A stretch of 64,000 nt of DNA from Methanobacteriales archaeon HGW-Methanobacteriales-1 (GCA_002839705.1 PGYO01000007.1:1-64000); one strand, 5' to 3'; counted from the stretch's first letter, positions 48,658 through 58,353 are shown. A program made the numbers and translations. The notes: a model not told the origin generated them from the letters alone.

Positions 48658-49208
48658 AGAATGGGATGATTATTGGAATCGGCATAATATTAGTTGTAGT
48701 AATAGCTTTAGGGATAATTCCATTAATTTCTCATGATATGAGTAATAGAGCAACTGTTTTTGAAACATTGGACCCCAATGGAGCAATTGTTGGAAATGCT
48801 TTAGTTGTTTATGATCCCAGCATAACTGGAAACACAAAAAATGTAGCAAGCTTAATTGCAGGGGATTTACAGGCAAAAGGATACAAGGTCGACCTGGTAG
48901 GTATAAAAAATCCAAAAGCCGAAAATACTTCAAGTTATGATGTGATCGTCCTTGGAGGGCCTATTTATGGGGGAAATACTAGTGATGCAGTTAAAAAATA
49001 TTTAAAAATATTGAAACCTGTAGAAGGAACTAAAATAGGGATTTTTGCCACAGGAGATCCACATACTACTGACGAAGCTCAAATTAAGAAACAAATTGCG
49101 CCAATTCCAGAAAACAACACTCTGCAAATAAATGCTGTGATAACAGTTTCTATGAATGATGATAAAACAAAGAAGTGTGTTGTATTTGTTGATGATTTGC
49201 TAAAATAG
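48654..49208 (+). CDS. Membrane-anchored flavodoxin-like protein
   Basis: This 184-residue protein has one N-terminal membrane segment (about residues 5-25) and a flavodoxin domain. The FMN phosphate loop is visible as DPSITGNTKNVA (about 54-65), and VIVLGGPIYGGN is the second FMN-binding loop. Anchored flavodoxins of this form occur in PadR-controlled cassettes in methanogens. It may pass electrons at the membrane face; partner unknown. Coupled to the upstream gene by a four-base overlap. Confidence 0.85.
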   Translation: MKNGMIIGIGIILVVVIALGIIPLISHDMSNRATVFETLDPNGAIVGNALVVYDPSITGNTKNVASLIAGDLQAKGYKVDLVGIKNPKAENTSSYDVIVLGGPIYGGNTSDAVKKYLKILKPVEGTKIGIFATGDPHTTDEAQIKKQIAPIPENNTLQINAVITVSMNDDKTKKCVVFVDDLLK

Positions 49209-49245
49209 GGAAAATTAGAGTATTAAAATGGAAATAGTGATTAAA

Positions 49246-49773
49246 ATGGAAAAGATCAAAAATGTCTGGCACTGGTGGTGGGGCTGGAACACTGAAAAGG
49301 TAGAAAATTGGCTGGAAGAAATGGAAAGAAACGGATGGAATCTCACTAAAGTCGATTTTTTTCAGGTCAGGTTCACTTTTAAGAAAGGAAAAGCGAGGAA
49401 AATGAGATATTGCTGGGATTATCCCAGCATGCCGGGAGAAAACTATTTCGAGCTTTTCAAAGAAGATGGCTGGGAATCAATGGATAATAAACTGGGGCCC
49501 TGGTTTATCTGGGGTAAACCCTATGGTGAGGAAAGGCCCAATCTCTACACCGATACAAAATCATTAATTGAAAAAAACAATCGTCAAATCAGGACGGTAA
49601 TCTTTGGAGTGGTATTAACTCTATTTTTAATAGCCATAGTTTCATTTGTCAATTTCAGTTTTTCTAAATGGATTTCCGCACTTTTATTCCTGTCCATGGT
49701 CTTTTATGGCTACATAATAGTAAAATTATGCCAATATAATAAAAAACTAAAAACAAATGCCATTAAATGTTAA
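49246..49773 (+). CDS. DUF2812 membrane protein (copy 2)
   Basis: This 175-residue paralog of the protein at 47.3 kb shares VWHWWWGWNTEKVENWLEEM, YFELFKEDGWES, the TDTKSLIE linker and the two C-terminal helices. The ATG at 49246 is preferred as it follows AGTGAT; another ATG lies six codons upstream. It has no PadR gene of its own, so the cassette has one regulator and two DUF2812 genes. The more GC-rich text compared with copy 1 suggests a separate history. Confidence 0.85.
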   Translation: MEKIKNVWHWWWGWNTEKVENWLEEMERNGWNLTKVDFFQVRFTFKKGKARKMRYCWDYPSMPGENYFELFKEDGWESMDNKLGPWFIWGKPYGEERPNLYTDTKSLIEKNNRQIRTVIFGVVLTLFLIAIVSFVNFSFSKWISALLFLSMVFYGYIIVKLCQYNKKLKTNAIKC

Positions 49774-49878
49774 TAATGGCCTAATTAACCTGCTAATAAT
49801 TAATTGAATCATTATAATTGCTAAAATGGGCAGCAGATGATAAATTGGGCAAATCAAATAAATTTGGAGGAAAAAAAT

Positions 49879-50844
49879 ATGAAAGCGATTGTATACACAG
49901 AATACGGATCACCAGATGTTTTGGAACTCAAAGATGTAGCTCAACCTGTTCCCAAGGACAATGAAGTACTGATAAGAGTACATGCAACCACCGTAACTAC
50001 GGCAGACAGCATGATGCGAAAAGGCGATTCCATGGTCAGTAGGATCATTCTGGGCCTTAGAAAACCCAGAAAGAAATTCAAAATACCCGGCCTGGAGCTA
50101 GCCGGGGAAATTGAATCCATAGGCAAGGATGTGAAACGATTTAAGAAAGGCGACCAGGTCTATGGATTCACTGGTTTTGGGCCTGGTGCTTATGCCGAGT
50201 ACAAATGCATGTCTGAGAAAGGATCACTGGTACTAAAACCCACTAACATGACCTATGAAGAAGCGGCCGCGGTAGTTGATGGAGCATCAACCGCCATGTT
50301 TTTCCTCAAAGAAAAGGCAAACATCCAAAGCAGAGACAAAGTCCTTATCAATGGTGCCTCAGGAAGTATAGGTACTTTTGCCGTACAAATTGCCAAATAC
50401 TTTGGGGTAGAGGTCACCGGGGTATGCAGCACTGCAAATGTAGAACTGGTAAAATCTCTGGGGGCAGATAAAGTAATTGATTACACTCAAGAAGATTTTA
50501 CCAAAAATGGTGAGAAATATGATATTATTTTTGACACGGTAGGCAAGAGCTCATTTTCACATTGTAAGGATTCACTAAATAAAAACGGACGCTATCTGGT
50601 GACGGTTATGGGGCTTACACCAATTTTACAAACGCTATGGACCAGAGTGATAGGCAGTAAAAAAGTAATATTTGCCATGTCCGTTGAAAAAACTGAATCT
50701 CTGACTTTTATTAAAGAGCTTATTGAGTCAGGAAAGCTTAAACCAGTAATAGATAGGCAATATCCATTGGAACAAATTGTTGAAGCTCACCGGCATGTTG
50801 AGAAAGGCCACAAAAAGGGTAATGTGGTCATTAGTGTGGCGTAA
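49879..50844 (+). CDS. Zinc-independent medium-chain NAD(P)H dehydrogenase/quinone reductase
   Basis: This 321-residue MDR-superfamily oxidoreductase has an N-terminal GroES-like domain ([17 protein letters not shown]) and a Rossmann domain with [16 protein letters not shown] (about residues 156-171). No catalytic zinc Cys/His ligands are present, which fits quinone oxidoreductase or enoyl reductase relatives. Substrate unknown. GGAGG lies before the ATG at 49879. It follows the PadR cassette; such genes are frequent in bacteria and rare in methanogens, suggesting transfer. Confidence 0.88.
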   Translation: MKAIVYTEYGSPDVLELKDVAQPVPKDNEVLIRVHATTVTTADSMMRKGDSMVSRIILGLRKPRKKFKIPGLELAGEIESIGKDVKRFKKGDQVYGFTGFGPGAYAEYKCMSEKGSLVLKPTNMTYEEAAAVVDGASTAMFFLKEKANIQSRDKVLINGASGSIGTFAVQIAKYFGVEVTGVCSTANVELVKSLGADKVIDYTQEDFTKNGEKYDIIFDTVGKSSFSHCKDSLNKNGRYLVTVMGLTPILQTLWTRVIGSKKVIFAMSVEKTESLTFIKELIESGKLKPVIDRQYPLEQIVEAHRHVEKGHKKGNVVISVA

Positions 50845-50938
50845 TCCCGCCTAAATGGTCGGAAAATACGCATTTCTGCATGTTTTTTAGCTCAAAGCGA
50901 CAGCTGAAATAATGAAAGGCAAAAAAGGGTGAGAATAA

Positions 50939-51685
50939 ATGAACAACCAACAATATGATTTCTATTATAAGACCAATGGCCTCATTTATGGCCTTAGAAT
51001 TATGGGAATAATCTTCCTGCTGGCCAGTTTAGTGCTATTTTTTAATACCTGGTGGCCTTATCTGCAGATTCTATCACTGCCCCTTATTTTACTGGCTGTA
51101 AACTTTTTTATAGGGAGTATAGTGGCCCGCAAGGTAATTTCCCCCGATTATATGGCCCTTCCCTTTGTTGATTTATTTTCCTCACCAGATGGCCTGGTCC
51201 TGGATGCCGGGTGTGGTGCTGGCCGGGTAACCATTGAAGTGGGCAAGTTATTGAAAAATGGACAGATAGTGGCCCTGGATCTCTTTGATCCTAAGGTGGA
51301 CTCCATGTCTGGTGGAAGGGATTTGCTGGAGAAAAACCTGGAAATTGCTGGAATAAGCAATCGGGTTCGCATAGTCCAGGGGGATGTTACCAACATGGAA
51401 TTTGAGGATAATAACTTTGATTCGGCCTTAAGTGCCCTTTTGTTGAATAATTTAGGTAAATCCAAACTTTCCGGATTGAATGAGTTGTTTAGGGTTCTTA
51501 AAGAAGGTGGAAAACTTCTGGGTATTGTTCCTGTAACAGGCCTGCACACTTTTGCCGTGATGAGTGTGTTTTCTTTGTTAATGACCTCTAAACCGGAATG
51601 GAGATCCCTTTTTGGCCAGGCCGGTTTCAAGCTGTTGGAAGAAGGAGATATTAATTTTGGCCGGTATTTTTTATTGGAGAAATAG
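50939..51685 (+). CDS. Membrane-anchored class I SAM-dependent methyltransferase
   Basis: This 248-residue protein has two N-terminal membrane helices (about residues 18-62) and a Rossmann methyltransferase domain. Motif I is VLDAGCGAGRVTIEV (about 87-101), with an acidic residue at the end of strand 2 (ALDLFD) and QGDVTNMEF as motif II/III. Substrate unknown; membrane lipids or quinone-like compounds are possible. It lies about 95 bases after the MDR gene in the same direction. Confidence 0.85.
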   Translation: MNNQQYDFYYKTNGLIYGLRIMGIIFLLASLVLFFNTWWPYLQILSLPLILLAVNFFIGSIVARKVISPDYMALPFVDLFSSPDGLVLDAGCGAGRVTIEVGKLLKNGQIVALDLFDPKVDSMSGGRDLLEKNLEIAGISNRVRIVQGDVTNMEFEDNNFDSALSALLLNNLGKSKLSGLNELFRVLKEGGKLLGIVPVTGLHTFAVMSVFSLLMTSKPEWRSLFGQAGFKLLEEGDINFGRYFLLEK

Positions 51686-51921
51686 AATTTCAGGATAATT
51701 AAGGGTTTATAATAGATTTTTAGCAATAAATAGGCTGAATTCTTGGTTATTTTTATTTTATCATCTTTATCTTATGATATTTTGAATATAATCTTGAAAG
51801 CTGTTAATTCATCACTTTTAAAATATCCCTACTAAATTCATGTTTATTTTTTTATATTAAATAGAAAAATTATTATCATATGGTATTGAAGTTAATATGT
51901 TAATAATAAGAGGATTTGAGG

Positions 51922-52254
51922 ATGAATAAATTAAAAACTGTTTTGTTCGTGGCCACAGCAGCTGTTACATTTGGTGTTACCTATTATTTGTGGGAATTTA
52001 ATTGGTGGATATTTTTTATTTTGATTCTATCTCCCTTGAATAGCTTTTTAAATGGTTCAAATTATCGTAATAAATCTTATTATCTGATTAGTTTTATTTT
52101 ATATGTTGTAATTTTTCCCATAGGAACTTATTATTTAGCTCCGGGTGATTTAAAATATTTATCCATTATAGCACTATTATTCATGGGAATTATATTGTTT
52201 TATGACTATAATGGGAGAGAAAACAATCCTAAGCCATGGAAAAATGAATGGTGA
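51922..52254 (+). CDS. Small membrane protein with WKNEW tail
   Basis: This 110-residue, four-helix protein ends with GRENNPKPWKNEW, closely matching the tail of the protein at 44.2 kb. The ATG at 51922 is preferred over the TTG at 51916. The conserved polar tail on otherwise dissimilar helices suggests a cytoplasmic contact or a shared family. Function unknown. Confidence 0.6.
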   Translation: MNKLKTVLFVATAAVTFGVTYYLWEFNWWIFFILILSPLNSFLNGSNYRNKSYYLISFILYVVIFPIGTYYLAPGDLKYLSIIALLFMGIILFYDYNGRENNPKPWKNEW

Positions 52255-52326
52255 ATTTCAAACGATTCACAGAAGTTTAAATCATATAATAAAACCTGGG
52301 CCTCTAGTCTATAAAGAGGAAAAAAC

Positions 52327-53133
52327 ATGAAAAAAAGAAATAAAATTAGCGTAAATCCTAATGAAACTCCAGAACCTATTAATCATCATTTTGTGTCGGC
52401 TGATGGCAAAAATTGGACAAAAAAACCTGGCAGAATTCTCATGAAAGTTGTGGGTCGTGATGAAGAAGATGTGGATGATAATATTTCAAAAGTTTTTGAA
52501 AATATTTTTACTCATATATCTGAACCTGGAAATTCAGATTTATCCACTAAAATTCACGATTGTAAGCATAAAATGTATGCAGTAAGATACCACAAATTAG
52601 CAATAGAAAATGAAGTAGAAAAACAAGTTAAACAATTTAAGAAGGGTTTCAAGCCAGTTGCTGGAGCTCAATTTGAAAAAGAAAATTTTTCCCTCATATA
52701 TAATACTGAAGCTTTATTGTTTCAAGTTAAAAGTAACTTAGATATATTAATCCAGGCCTTAGGGATGATAATACCTCCGATTAAAAGTTTTAGAACTTAT
52801 AGGCATTCTGGCCAAGGAAAAGATTACATTTCTGGAGGAAAAGTGATAAAAAAACTTGAACAAGAGAATTATATTGATTTAGCTGTCCTTTTTAAAAAAA
52901 ATAACACGGAATGGATTCAAGAACTTGTTAAAATGCGCGATAATATAACTCACTACTCCCGATTAAAAGGATTTAATTGTTTTGTTGAAGATCCATATCT
53001 AGGCAAAGAAAAAGTCGATATTGAGTTTCCTAAAATGCCAAATGGGATTTATTTAACTGATTATTGTGATATGATTTATAAAAATCTTTTAAAATTATAT
53101 GCTGATGTTTTTAGTTTGATATACAGTAATTAA
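52327..53133 (+). CDS. HEPN-like protein of unknown function
   Basis: This 268-residue, mostly helical, soluble protein contains RDNITH (Arg204 to His209), which fits the Rx4-6H signature of HEPN RNases, in the context MRDNITHYSRLKGF. The charged, Lys-rich helices around it also fit HEPN-type proteins such as Cthe_2314-like members. AGAGG lies before the ATG. It lies about 190 bases upstream of an ImmA/IrrE peptidase and PIN pair, so a role in an RNA-targeting stress or defence module is possible. No definite family is claimed. Confidence 0.6.
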   Translation: MKKRNKISVNPNETPEPINHHFVSADGKNWTKKPGRILMKVVGRDEEDVDDNISKVFENIFTHISEPGNSDLSTKIHDCKHKMYAVRYHKLAIENEVEKQVKQFKKGFKPVAGAQFEKENFSLIYNTEALLFQVKSNLDILIQALGMIIPPIKSFRTYRHSGQGKDYISGGKVIKKLEQENYIDLAVLFKKNNTEWIQELVKMRDNITHYSRLKGFNCFVEDPYLGKEKVDIEFPKMPNGIYLTDYCDMIYKNLLKLYADVFSLIYSN

Positions 53134-53322
53134 TCGGAGTTTAACAAGTTAAATTCAAACATAGGTTTATTCTCTAACTAAATACTCGTTATTTAAATCT
53201 TTCTAAATTACCCTTATAGAAACTCTTTAATTTTATTTTAGTCAAGATACTGATGGTAATGGACGACTGATAATCGAATAACTATTTAGTATAAGAATAA
53301 AATATTATGTATTGGTGAAAAA

Positions 53323-54471
53323 ATGGTAACGAGAGTTGAAGTGGATCCTAAAGTACTAATTTGGTATCGGGAAGATGCGGGTTACCATGATGTTAATTCA
53401 TTACCCAAAAGTCTAAGAGAAAATGTTATTAAATGGGAATCCGGAGAAACTCAACCGACTTGGACTCAATTACGGAAATTAGGGGATAAGTATAAACGGC
53501 CTGCAACGTTTTTTTTAATAAAAAATCCTCCAAAAGGAATTAAAGAAGATTTTAAAGATTATAGGACTTTTAATGAAATCACCGCAGAAAAGAGTCCAGA
53601 GCTTATTTTCCAGATTAGACGTGCAATCAAAAGACGAGACTTATTTTTAGACTTTATCACAGAACCGGATAATTATTATTCTCCAATCAAATCTTTTAAA
53701 ATAAATCGGAATAATCCGGAAGGATTAGCCCATAAAATTAGAGAAGCTTTAGGGATTTCTATTCATGAGCAAGTTAATTGGAGTAAAGGAGATCCGAATC
53801 ATTATAATGCTTTAAAAAATTGGAAATTTTTAGTAGAGTCCTTAAACATCTTAGTTTTTGAAACGACAAAAGTGGATCCTAAAGAAATCAGGGGAATGGC
53901 GATTAGCAAACCATCCTTTCCTATTATCCTATTAAATGGTTCAGATAAGGTAAATGGCCGTATATTTACTTTAATGCATGAACTAGTTCATATTATTCAA
54001 AATAAAAGTAGCATATGTGATTTAACAGAACAAAAGGATATTGAGGTTTTCTGTAATAAAGTTGCTGGAAACATACTCGTCCCAAGGGAAGACTTATTGG
54101 AACATCCATTGGTTTCTAATCATCAAGGCATTGAATGGTCCGAAAAAGAATTGAAATCATTGTCTAATTACTTCGGTGTTAGTAAAGGAGTAATTGTTTT
54201 AAGATTAATTAATCTAAAAAGAGCTAATAATGAATTTTATGATGAGAAAAAGGAGGAATGGGATAAAATAAATGCTAATACTTCTAAGAAAGGTGGTGGT
54301 TCTTTTGATTATCGTACCATAATTAAATTAAATGGAAGATTATTTTCCCGCCAAATGCTCAATGCATATGAGAAAAATCTTATAAACCAAGTAGAATTTG
54401 CTAGATATATGGGTATAAAACTTAAACATCTTCCTGATTTGAGAGAAAATGTGGGGAGGGGCTCTCTTTGA
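53323..54471 (+). CDS. Xre/ImmA-IrrE metallopeptidase (COG2856 type)
   Basis: This 382-residue protein has an N-terminal helix-turn-helix-like region (VIKWESGETQPTWTQLRKL near residues 36-54) and an ImmA/IrrE zinc-peptidase domain with HELVH (219-223) and a downstream glutamate in DIEVFCNKVAGNILVP. Such proteins are antitoxin or repressor-cleaving partners in mobile and toxin-antitoxin loci. GGTG precedes the ATG. Its stop overlaps the start of the PIN gene, so they form a two-gene operon. Confidence 0.93.
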   Translation: MVTRVEVDPKVLIWYREDAGYHDVNSLPKSLRENVIKWESGETQPTWTQLRKLGDKYKRPATFFLIKNPPKGIKEDFKDYRTFNEITAEKSPELIFQIRRAIKRRDLFLDFITEPDNYYSPIKSFKINRNNPEGLAHKIREALGISIHEQVNWSKGDPNHYNALKNWKFLVESLNILVFETTKVDPKEIRGMAISKPSFPIILLNGSDKVNGRIFTLMHELVHIIQNKSSICDLTEQKDIEVFCNKVAGNILVPREDLLEHPLVSNHQGIEWSEKELKSLSNYFGVSKGVIVLRLINLKRANNEFYDEKKEEWDKINANTSKKGGGSFDYRTIIKLNGRLFSRQMLNAYEKNLINQVEFARYMGIKLKHLPDLRENVGRGSL

Positions 54472-54941
54472 GTTACTGTATTGATACTAATTGTTTAATT
54501 GATCTTGAAAACTTATATCCTTCAGACATATTTTCTGCACTATGGGACTCAATTAATGAAATTGTCGGGAAAAAAGATATATTTTCCGTTAAAGATGTAT
54601 TTAAAGAGCTTAAAGAAACCCATGATGATGAAGATCCCGTTTTACAAAGATGGAAAGTTCAGGATGGATTCTTTGTCGAATCTGGCAATGCTGAGTTAGA
54701 ATTGTTAACTAAAATTATGAATGATTCTCAATTTGAAGTTTTCAGGAATCATGCACCGGATAAGGGTACTTGGGCTGATCCTCATTTGATCGCATGCGCC
54801 GAATCAAGAAATGCAATCGTAGTGACAAATGAAACTCTAAATAATAAGCCTCAAAGAAAAATTCCTTACGTTTGTGAAGCAGTAAATGTTGATTATTTGA
54901 GTTTATTAAATATGATGAGACATTTAAATTGGACATTTTAA
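54468..54941 (+). CDS. DUF4411 PIN-domain RNase-like toxin
   Basis: This 157-residue PIN-like protein is of the DUF4411 family. The first acidic residue is in CIDTNCLID (Asp6), with further acidic positions in WADPHLIACAESR (near residue 104) and VVTNE. DUF4411 genes are typically coupled to COG2856 genes as toxin and antitoxin. The start is a TTG overlapping the previous stop by four bases. RNase activity is inferred from the fold. Confidence 0.9.
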   Translation: MSYCIDTNCLIDLENLYPSDIFSALWDSINEIVGKKDIFSVKDVFKELKETHDDEDPVLQRWKVQDGFFVESGNAELELLTKIMNDSQFEVFRNHAPDKGTWADPHLIACAESRNAIVVTNETLNNKPQRKIPYVCEAVNVDYLSLLNMMRHLNWTF

Positions 54942-55045
54942 GTATCACTAATTTTAATTATTTGCAATGAAAAGTTCTGTCCAAACTCTATTTCAACTCT
55001 TAGATTATCTAAATTAACTATAAAAATTTTTTTAATTATTTTGAT

Positions 55046-55077
55046 TTACAACCATAAAATAGGATTCCTAGTTGTAA
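55046..55077. promoter_or_regulatory. Inverted repeat upstream of the MFS exporter
   Basis: TTACAAC (55046-55052) and GTTGTAA (55071-55077) form a 7-bp inverted repeat with 18 bases between, about 107 bases before the MFS start. It could be an operator for a TetR- or MarR-like regulator, though no such gene is adjacent. Confidence 0.35.
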
Positions 55078-55183
55078 TAAGACCACCTAATATTTCAATC
55101 AATCCAAAAAACACAAAACCCCAAATACCACTAAGGCCCAACCTATTAACAATTTATTTTTCTACCACTAAGGTGAACTTATC

Positions 55184-56593
55184 ATGCCAGAAAACACTCC
55201 TAATCAAAACGATGGCCTCAAGATCATAGCATTATTGGTGGCCAGTATAGCTTCCTTTTTCACGCCCTTTATGGGTACTTCAGTAAACATTGCCCTGCCT
55301 ACTATTGCGGCCACCTTTGGTGCGGATGCTATTACTCTTAACTGGGTTATGAATGGATTTCTATTAGCAGCGGCCATACTCAGTGTGCCCTTTGGTAGGG
55401 TGTGTGATATCTACGGCCGAAAAAAGATATTCACCTATGGAATAATCATTTTCACCATAGGCTCGGCCCTATGCGCTATCTCACCATCTATTGAGTCCCT
55501 GATTGTATTCCGGGTTATTCAGGGTATTGGAACGGCCATGATCTTTGTAACGGCCCTAGCCATCATCACTTCTGTTTTCCCTCCCAAAGAGCGGGGACGG
55601 GCCATTGGAATTAATGTGGCCGCGGTGTATACTGGAATGTCCCTGGGCCCTGTTTTAGGCGGGATAATCACTCAGTATTTAGGTTGGAGGAGCTTATTCG
55701 TCCTCATGATCCCTTTCGGTATCTTAGTACTTTTCCTGGTCTACTGGAAACTGAAAGCAGAATGGATAGAATCTGCCGGTGAAAAATTCGACTATATCGG
55801 ATCTGTATTTTACAGTATAGGTCTGCTCTTTATTATGTACGGTTTCTCAGACATTAACAACATTATGGGATTGGCCATGTTGGTTCTGGGAGTAATTGCC
55901 ATGATTGTTTTCTTCCGCTGGGAGCTCAAGGTGGAAAGCCCGGTCTTCGATGTAAGGCTATTCACCCAGAACATCACCTTCACCCTATCCAGCTTCGCTG
56001 CCCTTATAAACTACAGTGCCACTTTTGCGGTGGGCCTGCTCTTAAGCTACTATCTCCAGTATATCAAGGGTCTGGATCCCCAGTCTGCTGGTTTGATCCT
56101 GGTGGCCCAACCCATTATCATGGTGATTGTGGCCCCCTTGGCTGGCCGAATGTCTGATAAGTACGATGCCCGACTCCTGGCCACATCAGGCATGGCCATT
56201 GTCACCCTGGGACTCTTCAGTTTCATATTCCTGAATCCAAGTACCTCTATTTTAACCATAATCGTCAGTTTGGCTATTTTAGGATTGGGATTCGGTCTAT
56301 TCTCATCTCCCAACACCAACGTAATTATGGGTTCTGTGCAGAAGAGATTCTATGGAGTGGCCTCGGCTACAGTGAGTACCATGCGGCTCATAGGCCAGAC
56401 CATGAGTATGGGAATTGCCACCCTGGTATTCGCGGTCATGATTGGCAGGGTGCAAATAAGTCCGGAACAGTATCCTAGCCTTTTATCCAGTATCCAGGCC
56501 TGTTTCATAGTTTTCACTGCTATTTGTCTGGTGGGAATCTATGCTTCCTGGAAGCGGGGAGATGGCCGGAGTTATCAGGAAGAAAAAGGTTGA
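55184..56593 (+). CDS. MFS drug:H+ antiporter (DHA2, EmrB/QacA-like)
   Basis: This 469-residue transporter has 14 membrane helices. Motif A is FGRVCDIYGRKKIF (about residues 67-80) and motif C-like text is TGMSLGPVLGGIITQ (about 148-162), both typical of the DHA2 family that exports drugs and lipophilic compounds. AAGGTGA precedes the ATG. Its codon use is clearly richer in G and C than flanking genes, hinting at later acquisition. It is monocistronic. Confidence 0.92.
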   Translation: MPENTPNQNDGLKIIALLVASIASFFTPFMGTSVNIALPTIAATFGADAITLNWVMNGFLLAAAILSVPFGRVCDIYGRKKIFTYGIIIFTIGSALCAISPSIESLIVFRVIQGIGTAMIFVTALAIITSVFPPKERGRAIGINVAAVYTGMSLGPVLGGIITQYLGWRSLFVLMIPFGILVLFLVYWKLKAEWIESAGEKFDYIGSVFYSIGLLFIMYGFSDINNIMGLAMLVLGVIAMIVFFRWELKVESPVFDVRLFTQNITFTLSSFAALINYSATFAVGLLLSYYLQYIKGLDPQSAGLILVAQPIIMVIVAPLAGRMSDKYDARLLATSGMAIVTLGLFSFIFLNPSTSILTIIVSLAILGLGFGLFSSPNTNVIMGSVQKRFYGVASATVSTMRLIGQTMSMGIATLVFAVMIGRVQISPEQYPSLLSSIQACFIVFTAICLVGIYASWKRGDGRSYQEEKG

Positions 56594-56703
56594 ATTTTCT
56601 GGTTAATAATCTATAACATTTTATTTCTATATTTTTACAACTTTTTAGCATTTAAATCGTAAAATAGGGAATTTTATAATTATCTCAATATGGATGAGTT
56701 TAT

Positions 56704-57138
56704 ATGAAGAATAATCATTTTATCCTACTTCAAATTATCATACTGATAGTCATTTCAATTTTTATAATTGAGGGATCAGGTATTGTAAATGATTTGAATG
56801 GTGTTTTCACGGTTTCTAATTTCAATCTAACTTTAAATGAGGATGGTAATTACACCATGACTTATGATCTGACATCTAATAAGGACCTAGATCTTGTTTG
56901 GGTTGAAGTTAAATTTTATAATAGCAAAGGAAAATTTGCAGCCAGTTATAGGCAACCGGTTAGTAATATTAAAAAAGGGCAGGTCTTCAAAATTAATGAT
57001 ACATTCTCTACGAAATCTTTAGATTCTTCCGTTGACACCATACCTAAAACAGCTAAAGTGTTTGTAAGAGGTAAAGACGTGGGTGAAGGCAGAGCAGATA
57101 AACATAAAATAATCCTTTTAGCGGAATACAACCTATAA
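56704..57138 (+). CDS. Exported single-domain protein, unknown
   Basis: This 144-residue protein has an N-terminal signal or anchor (about residues 5-25) and a beta-rich domain with strands such as YTMTYDLTSN and WVEVKFYNSKG, similar in style to small archaeal FxLYD-like or Ig-like surface domains. Possible glycosylation sites are visible (NLTL, NYT, NDT). GATGAG precedes the ATG. Function unknown. Confidence 0.65.
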   Translation: MKNNHFILLQIIILIVISIFIIEGSGIVNDLNGVFTVSNFNLTLNEDGNYTMTYDLTSNKDLDLVWVEVKFYNSKGKFAASYRQPVSNIKKGQVFKINDTFSTKSLDSSVDTIPKTAKVFVRGKDVGEGRADKHKIILLAEYNL

Positions 57139-57180
57139 GTAAAGTAAAAGTAAATTAAAATAAAAAACAATATCTAAAAA

Positions 57181-58119
57181 TCAACATCCACCATAATAGG
57201 GCTCTCTATTGTCAATGGCATCGATGAAGATCTTCTTTAACTCTTCCATATCTTCACCACTGCGAATGGCCCCAATAATATCAATTAAATTATCATTCCG
57301 CAACAAACAGGGTTTAATTCTCCCATCAGGAGTTATACGTAACCTTGTACAGTTTTTACAGAACTGGGTGTTGTCCATGGGTTTGACAATCTCTATTTCC
57401 CCATCATCCACGAAGTACTTCTTTCTATCCTGCATGAAGTCCCGGGTCTTGACCTTGTCAGCGGTCTGGGCCAGTTCTTCTTCTAATTCTTCCATTTCAT
57501 AGTGGTACTGGTCTATGAAATCGGTATCTGGACAACTTTCTGTTTTTAGAAGTTCTATTAATTGTAAAACAGCCCCATTTTCTTTGCAAAACTGGAACAT
57601 ATCCCATATTTCCTCGTGGTTGAGGTCCTTCATAACCACCATATTCACCTTTACTGGATTCATCCCGGCCTGGGCTGCGGCCCTTATTCCCTTCTTAGCA
57701 CTCTCCAAATAATCCCTGCTGGTTATGAATTTGTAAGTTTCGGGATTGAGGGTGTCCAGACTCACATTAACTCGATTTAGTCCGGCTTTTACTAATTCTT
57801 TGGCATATCCAGCCAGCATGGTCCCATTGGTGGTGATGGAGATGTCTCTAAAACCCAGGGTGGATATTTTCTCCACAATCTCCACAATATCTGGCCTGAT
57901 AAGTGGTTCTCCTCCGGAGAGTCGCATCTTTTCAATACCAATTTCCCGGGCCACCTGAGCTATTTGGAATATCTCATCTGGTGTCATTTCCTCATTTTGA
58001 GGTAGTATGCCGTCGTGGTGACAGTAAAGACATTCTACATTGCATCGGCCGGTTATGGATATTCTAAGTGAAACCACAGGCCTTTTAAAGGGGTCTTTGA
58101 TTTTATTTTCCAGTTCCAT
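57181..58119 (-). CDS. moaA: GTP 3',8-cyclase MoaA
   Basis: This 312-residue radical SAM enzyme catalyses the first step of molybdopterin synthesis, converting GTP to 3',8-cyclo-GTP. The N-terminal SAM cluster ligands are Cys26, Cys30 and Cys33 (CNVECLYC). The C-terminal second cluster is formed by [19 protein letters not shown] (about residues 256-274). The usual Gly-Gly end is extended by a Cys (YYGGC). It heads the molybdenum gene group near the formate dehydrogenase. Confidence 0.95.
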   Translation of the reverse strand: MELENKIKDPFKRPVVSLRISITGRCNVECLYCHHDGILPQNEEMTPDEIFQIAQVAREIGIEKMRLSGGEPLIRPDIVEIVEKISTLGFRDISITTNGTMLAGYAKELVKAGLNRVNVSLDTLNPETYKFITSRDYLESAKKGIRAAAQAGMNPVKVNMVVMKDLNHEEIWDMFQFCKENGAVLQLIELLKTESCPDTDFIDQYHYEMEELEEELAQTADKVKTRDFMQDRKKYFVDDGEIEIVKPMDNTQFCKNCTRLRITPDGRIKPCLLRNDNLIDIIGAIRSGEDMEELKKIFIDAIDNREPYYGGC

Positions 58120-58353
58120 TTAGTATCAACCAAGAATTTTTTTAAAGGGTAGAAATTATATGTTGATTTATAAATTAAAATCAGTTTTAATTCTTAATTA
58201 AGGGATGTGTTTTATAAGTAAATATTTCTAGTATTTTATTCCTTGTGTTTTACTATAAAAATAGATAGGATATGATGTAATCAAATTTAGTTAAAATAAA
58301 AAAATAATATTAATTCTTTGAGAAAATAAAAAATTGATTAATATTTTCATGTA

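Noticed and set aside
51148-51726. A 192-codon ORF antisense to the methyltransferase gene
   Set aside because: The sense frame contains clear SAM-binding motifs. The antisense frame is Ser/Pro/Arg-rich with no motif.
55041-55229. A 62-codon plus-strand ORF before the MFS gene
   Set aside because: It has no ribosome site, overlaps the MFS start in another frame and has no recognisable domain.
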